7,850 nt of DNA, taken from Oscillospiraceae bacterium (GTDB lineage Bacteria; Bacillota_A; Clostridia; Oscillospirales; Oscillospiraceae). The position numbers were made by a program, and so were the translations under genes. Positions 5,779 to 7,850 of this stretch are shown one piece after another. A model generated the notes under the pieces. It had not been told where the DNA came from. It did not search any database and saw only the letters and a list, made by a program, of their open reading frames with translations. Where the stretch lies: contig JAFZOC010000005.1 in NCBI GenBank assembly GCA_017550765.1, positions 1 to 7,850 on the forward strand, read 5' to 3'. Each line of letters begins with the position of its first letter. The first letter of the stretch is position 1.

Positions 5779-6815
5779 CAGTAGTGTCTCGCCTCGTCCA
5801 TGGCGCGGATGGCCGCGATCACCGGGGCAGCCTCCTCGCTCTCGAAATACCGCAGGCTGCTCTCCGGCAGCATGAAAGCCGCTCTCTCCAGCTCCCCGTC
5901 GTGGATGGCCTGGCGCACCGTGCTGGCGCTGACCGTCTCGCCCCGCAGCGCCAGCCGCGGGATCTGGCGGAAGGCCACGCCCATCTTCGGCAGCTGTGCC
6001 GCCATGGTCTCGTTGTACAGGGCCGTCACGTGGCTGGTCTTCTCCTCGCCGGCGTAGCGGGCGGCGACGCCCAGGACCGCGGCGATCTTGCCGAAGACGG
6101 CCAGGTCCAGCTCCGCGTGGGCCAGGATGGCCGCGTCCTCGTCCCGCAGGAAGTAGCTGGGGAAGGTGGCGGAGGAGATGATGTAGGGCCCGGAGTCGTG
6201 TAGGATCACGTTGGTCAGGTCCGCCACGCCCTCCCGCACCAGGCGCTTGCGCACGGTGAAGGGGATCGGCCCCGCCTCTTCGCTCAGGAGGAACAGGTGC
6301 AGCGTGTCGTTCTCCGCGGCGGCCCGCTCCACCAGATGCCGGTGGCCGCGGGTGAAGGGGTCGGCGTTCATCACCACGGCGGCGCTCTGCCCCTCCCGCC
6401 GGGTCTTCTCCAGCTTTTTCAGATAGCGGGCGAAGCCGTCCCGCCGGTTCTCCATGAACACCAGCTCGCCCTCCACCCGGGCGATCTCATAGAAGCCCAG
6501 GTCCCGGAAGATCCGGTCGTTCCTGGCTTTGGTGTAGAGGAAGACGTGGCTGTTGCCCCGCTCCATCTGCTTCTCCAGCAGGTGGCTCACCACCTGGTTC
6601 ATCAGGCCCTCGCCCCGGTGGGCGGAGGACACGGCCAGGCAGCGCAAGGTGTTCTTATAGCTGCTGCCCGTGGCGATGAGGCTCCCCTCCTCGTCGAAGA
6701 CGCCGCAGCTGTAGTCCAGGTTCCTGTCCCGCCGGATGCCCTCGGCCCGCAGCAGCTCGTCCATCTGGGCCTGGGTGCGAAGATCCCGGGGGAAGATCTC
6801 TCCGAGTGATGCCAT
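5778..6815 (-). CDS. citC: [Citrate (pro-3S)-lyase] ligase CitC
   Basis: CitC acetylates the thiol of the CitD prosthetic group using ATP and acetate, converting citrate lyase to its active form. The 345-residue length is normal for the family. The N-terminal part (about 20-125) is a GNAT-like acyltransferase fold with the RGEGL acetyl-CoA-type loop at 67-71. The C-terminal part is the nucleotidyltransferase-type ligase domain: VVMNADPFTRGHRHLVE at 147-163, containing the TxGH signature at 155-158, and TVSASTVRQA at 294-303 as the second nucleotide-binding motif. ATG 6815 is preceded by GAGG (6822-6825) at 6 bases. It lies downstream of the transporter, with a hairpin in the 76-base gap between them, and overlaps citXG by one base. 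Both signature motifs are complete, so the enzyme looks functional. Confidence 0.95.
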   Translation of the reverse strand: MASLGEIFPRDLRTQAQMDELLRAEGIRRDRNLDYSCGVFDEEGSLIATGSSYKNTLRCLAVSSAHRGEGLMNQVVSHLLEKQMERGNSHVFLYTKARNDRIFRDLGFYEIARVEGELVFMENRRDGFARYLKKLEKTRREGQSAAVVMNADPFTRGHRHLVERAAAENDTLHLFLLSEEAGPIPFTVRKRLVREGVADLTNVILHDSGPYIISSATFPSYFLRDEDAAILAHAELDLAVFGKIAAVLGVAARYAGEEKTSHVTALYNETMAAQLPKMGVAFRQIPRLALRGETVSASTVRQAIHDGELERAAFMLPESSLRYFESEEAAPVIAAIRAMDEARHY

Positions 6816-6830
6816 AACATACCTCGCTTG

Positions 6831-6863
6831 AAAAGGATCCCCCTGATGATGACCAGGGGGATC
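6831..6863 (-). terminator. Intercistronic hairpin with T tract between transporter and citC
   Basis: Reading the minus strand, a perfect 10-bp stem (6854-6863 with 6836-6845) with an 8-base loop (GTCATCAT) is followed by CTTTT (6835-6831). It lies 28 bases after the transporter stop and ends 5 bases before the citC GAGG element (6822-6825). It has the form of a Rho-independent terminator, but with only four T residues it may be partial, lowering citC and citXG expression relative to the transporter, or may serve as a 3' stabiliser for transporter mRNA. No promoter is visible between it and citC. Confidence 0.7.
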
Positions 6864-6891
6864 GTTGTGCGTATCTCGTGCGGCCGCGCGA

Positions 6892-7850
6892 TCAGATCGG
6901 CATGATGCCGAGGATCACGGCGAAGAGCATGCAGAGGATGGAGAAGATCCACACGTAGAAGAAGCTGTTCTTGATGTGGTCCTTGATATCCACGTCCGCA
7001 AGGCCGGTGCCCAGCAGCGTGGCCGGCACCATGGGGCTGATGAAGGTGGCGCAGTTGCGGCAGACCACCATGGCCACGGCGATGGGCAGAGCCTCCACGC
7101 CGAAGGCCTGGCCGATGCCGATGATGACGGGCATCAGCCCGTAGAAGTAGGAGTCGGTATCGAAGGCCAGGGCCAGCGGCACGGACAGGAAGCCGATGAC
7201 CAGCGGCAGGTTCTGGCCCAGGAACTGCGGCAGGATGTTGGAGACGATGCCGGCCAGGCAGCGCACCACGGAGGGCGTGGCGTCGGCGGCCAGCTCCATG
7301 GTCTTGGCGGAGATGACCTTGCCGTCCGCGCCGATGCTGGAGGTCAGGATGCCCATCAGCACCGCGGCGCCCATCAGGGTGGAGCACATCATCAGCGCGG
7401 GGCCCGCGTGGAGGTTGATGAGCTTCTTATGGGCCTTGGCGCTGAAGCCGTAGTTGACGAAGAGGGCGATCGCGCAGCCGATCATGAAGGGGAAGTAGCT
7501 GGGGAACACGTCCCAGATCAGCAGGGCGATGACCGCGACGGTCAGCAGGATGTTGAACACGAAGAGCTTGGGACGGGCCAGGTCGTTGTCGGCGGCCTGA
7601 GCGGCCTGTTCCTCCAGCTGAACATCGCCCTCGATCTCAGCCAGTTTGCCGTGGAGACCGGCGCCGCGCTTCTTCTCCTGGAAGCCGGTGAGCACCGCAT
7701 GGGCCAGGGCCAGCACGATGCCGAAGATCTGGATCGGCAGGATGGTCTGCCAAAGGCTGCCGGCCTCGACGCCCAGGACGGAGGCCGCGCGCATGGTGGG
7801 ACCGGCCCAGGGCATCAGGTTCAGCACGCCCATGGCCAGCACCGCGATCC
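6892..7850 (-). CDS. CitMHS-family citrate transporter, C-terminal part (5' end outside window)
   Basis: The frame is open to the window edge, and the GTG at 7842 is an internal codon, so about 319 C-terminal residues are visible. The sequence fits the CitMHS family (Bacillus CitM/CitH type), which imports citrate complexed with a divalent metal ion together with protons: NLMPWAGPTMRAA near the left edge, FDTDSYFYGLMPVI, and the ending SPMVPATLLGTGLADVDIKDH. About eight hydrophobic segments are visible, for example FNILLTVAVIALLIWDVF, MIGCAIALFV and VWIFSILCMLFAVILGIM. They are interrupted by one charged loop (EKKRGAGLHGKLAEIEGDVQ onward) that is probably cytoplasmic and divides the protein into two halves, as usual in this superfamily. 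It is the first visible gene of the citrate cluster, and its position before citC supports citrate as substrate. Metal preference cannot be read from the sequence. Confidence 0.9.
   Translation of the reverse strand, partial: IAVLAMGVLNLMPWAGPTMRAASVLGVEAGSLWQTILPIQIFGIVLALAHAVLTGFQEKKRGAGLHGKLAEIEGDVQLEEQAAQAADNDLARPKLFVFNILLTVAVIALLIWDVFPSYFPFMIGCAIALFVNYGFSAKAHKKLINLHAGPALMMCSTLMGAAVLMGILTSSIGADGKVISAKTMELAADATPSVVRCLAGIVSNILPQFLGQNLPLVIGFLSVPLALAFDTDSYFYGLMPVIIGIGQAFGVEALPIAVAMVVCRNCATFISPMVPATLLGTGLADVDIKDHIKNSFFYVWIFSILCMLFAVILGIMPI

Noticed and set aside
4306..5784. 492-residue + strand open frame opposite citXG
   Set aside because: Long antisense frames are expected in DNA this GC-rich. 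The translation is Ala/Arg/Gln-rich without motifs, while the minus strand encodes intact CitX and CitG signatures.

Overview
The window comes from a GC-rich bacterium. Its gene style (AGGAGG-type ribosome sites, tightly packed overlapping genes, a citrate lyase activation cluster, a Firmicutes-like short-chain dehydrogenase tail) suggests a high-GC anaerobic member of the Clostridia, probably gut-type. That assignment is an inference; no rRNA or tRNA gene is present to test it.

Layout, left to right. (1) Positions 1-306 hold the 3' end of a short-chain dehydrogenase/reductase gene on the + strand, closed by a textbook intrinsic terminator (326-356). (2) Positions 364-3062 hold a compact restriction-modification-like module. 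Two overlapping minus-strand genes encode an EcoRI-family adenine DNA methyltransferase and, translationally coupled behind it, a DUF262-HNH nuclease. A divergent + strand gene encodes a small XRE-type helix-turn-helix regulator resembling a restriction-modification controller (C) protein. The 147-bp divergent region carries two similar palindromic boxes exactly 20 bp apart, good candidates for its operators. The last third of the methyltransferase gene is strikingly AT-rich (about 39% GC against about 62% in the middle of the same gene), as if patched together or recently acquired. (3) A perfect 17-bp inverted repeat (3073-3108) lies between the regulator and the next, convergent gene. (4) Positions 3172-4020 (minus) encode an unrecognised 282-residue membrane-anchored or secreted protein, with a good promoter about 210 bp upstream and a long GC-rich leader. 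(5) Positions 4366-7850 (minus) hold a citrate-fermentation accessory cluster read in the order CitMHS-type citrate transporter (5' end beyond the window), citC, then a citX-citG fusion.

How the genes work together. The citrate cluster imports citrate and activates citrate lyase: the CitG part makes the prosthetic-group precursor, the CitX part attaches it to the acyl carrier subunit CitD, and CitC acetylates it. The structural lyase genes citD, citE and citF are not in the window and must lie elsewhere, possibly upstream of the transporter. The defence-like module is the most interesting part: the methyltransferase would protect host DNA, the DUF262-HNH protein would cut unprotected (or differently modified) DNA, and the regulator would time their expression. 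The module sits between two flanking genes that each end in or next to a hairpin, consistent with insertion as a unit.
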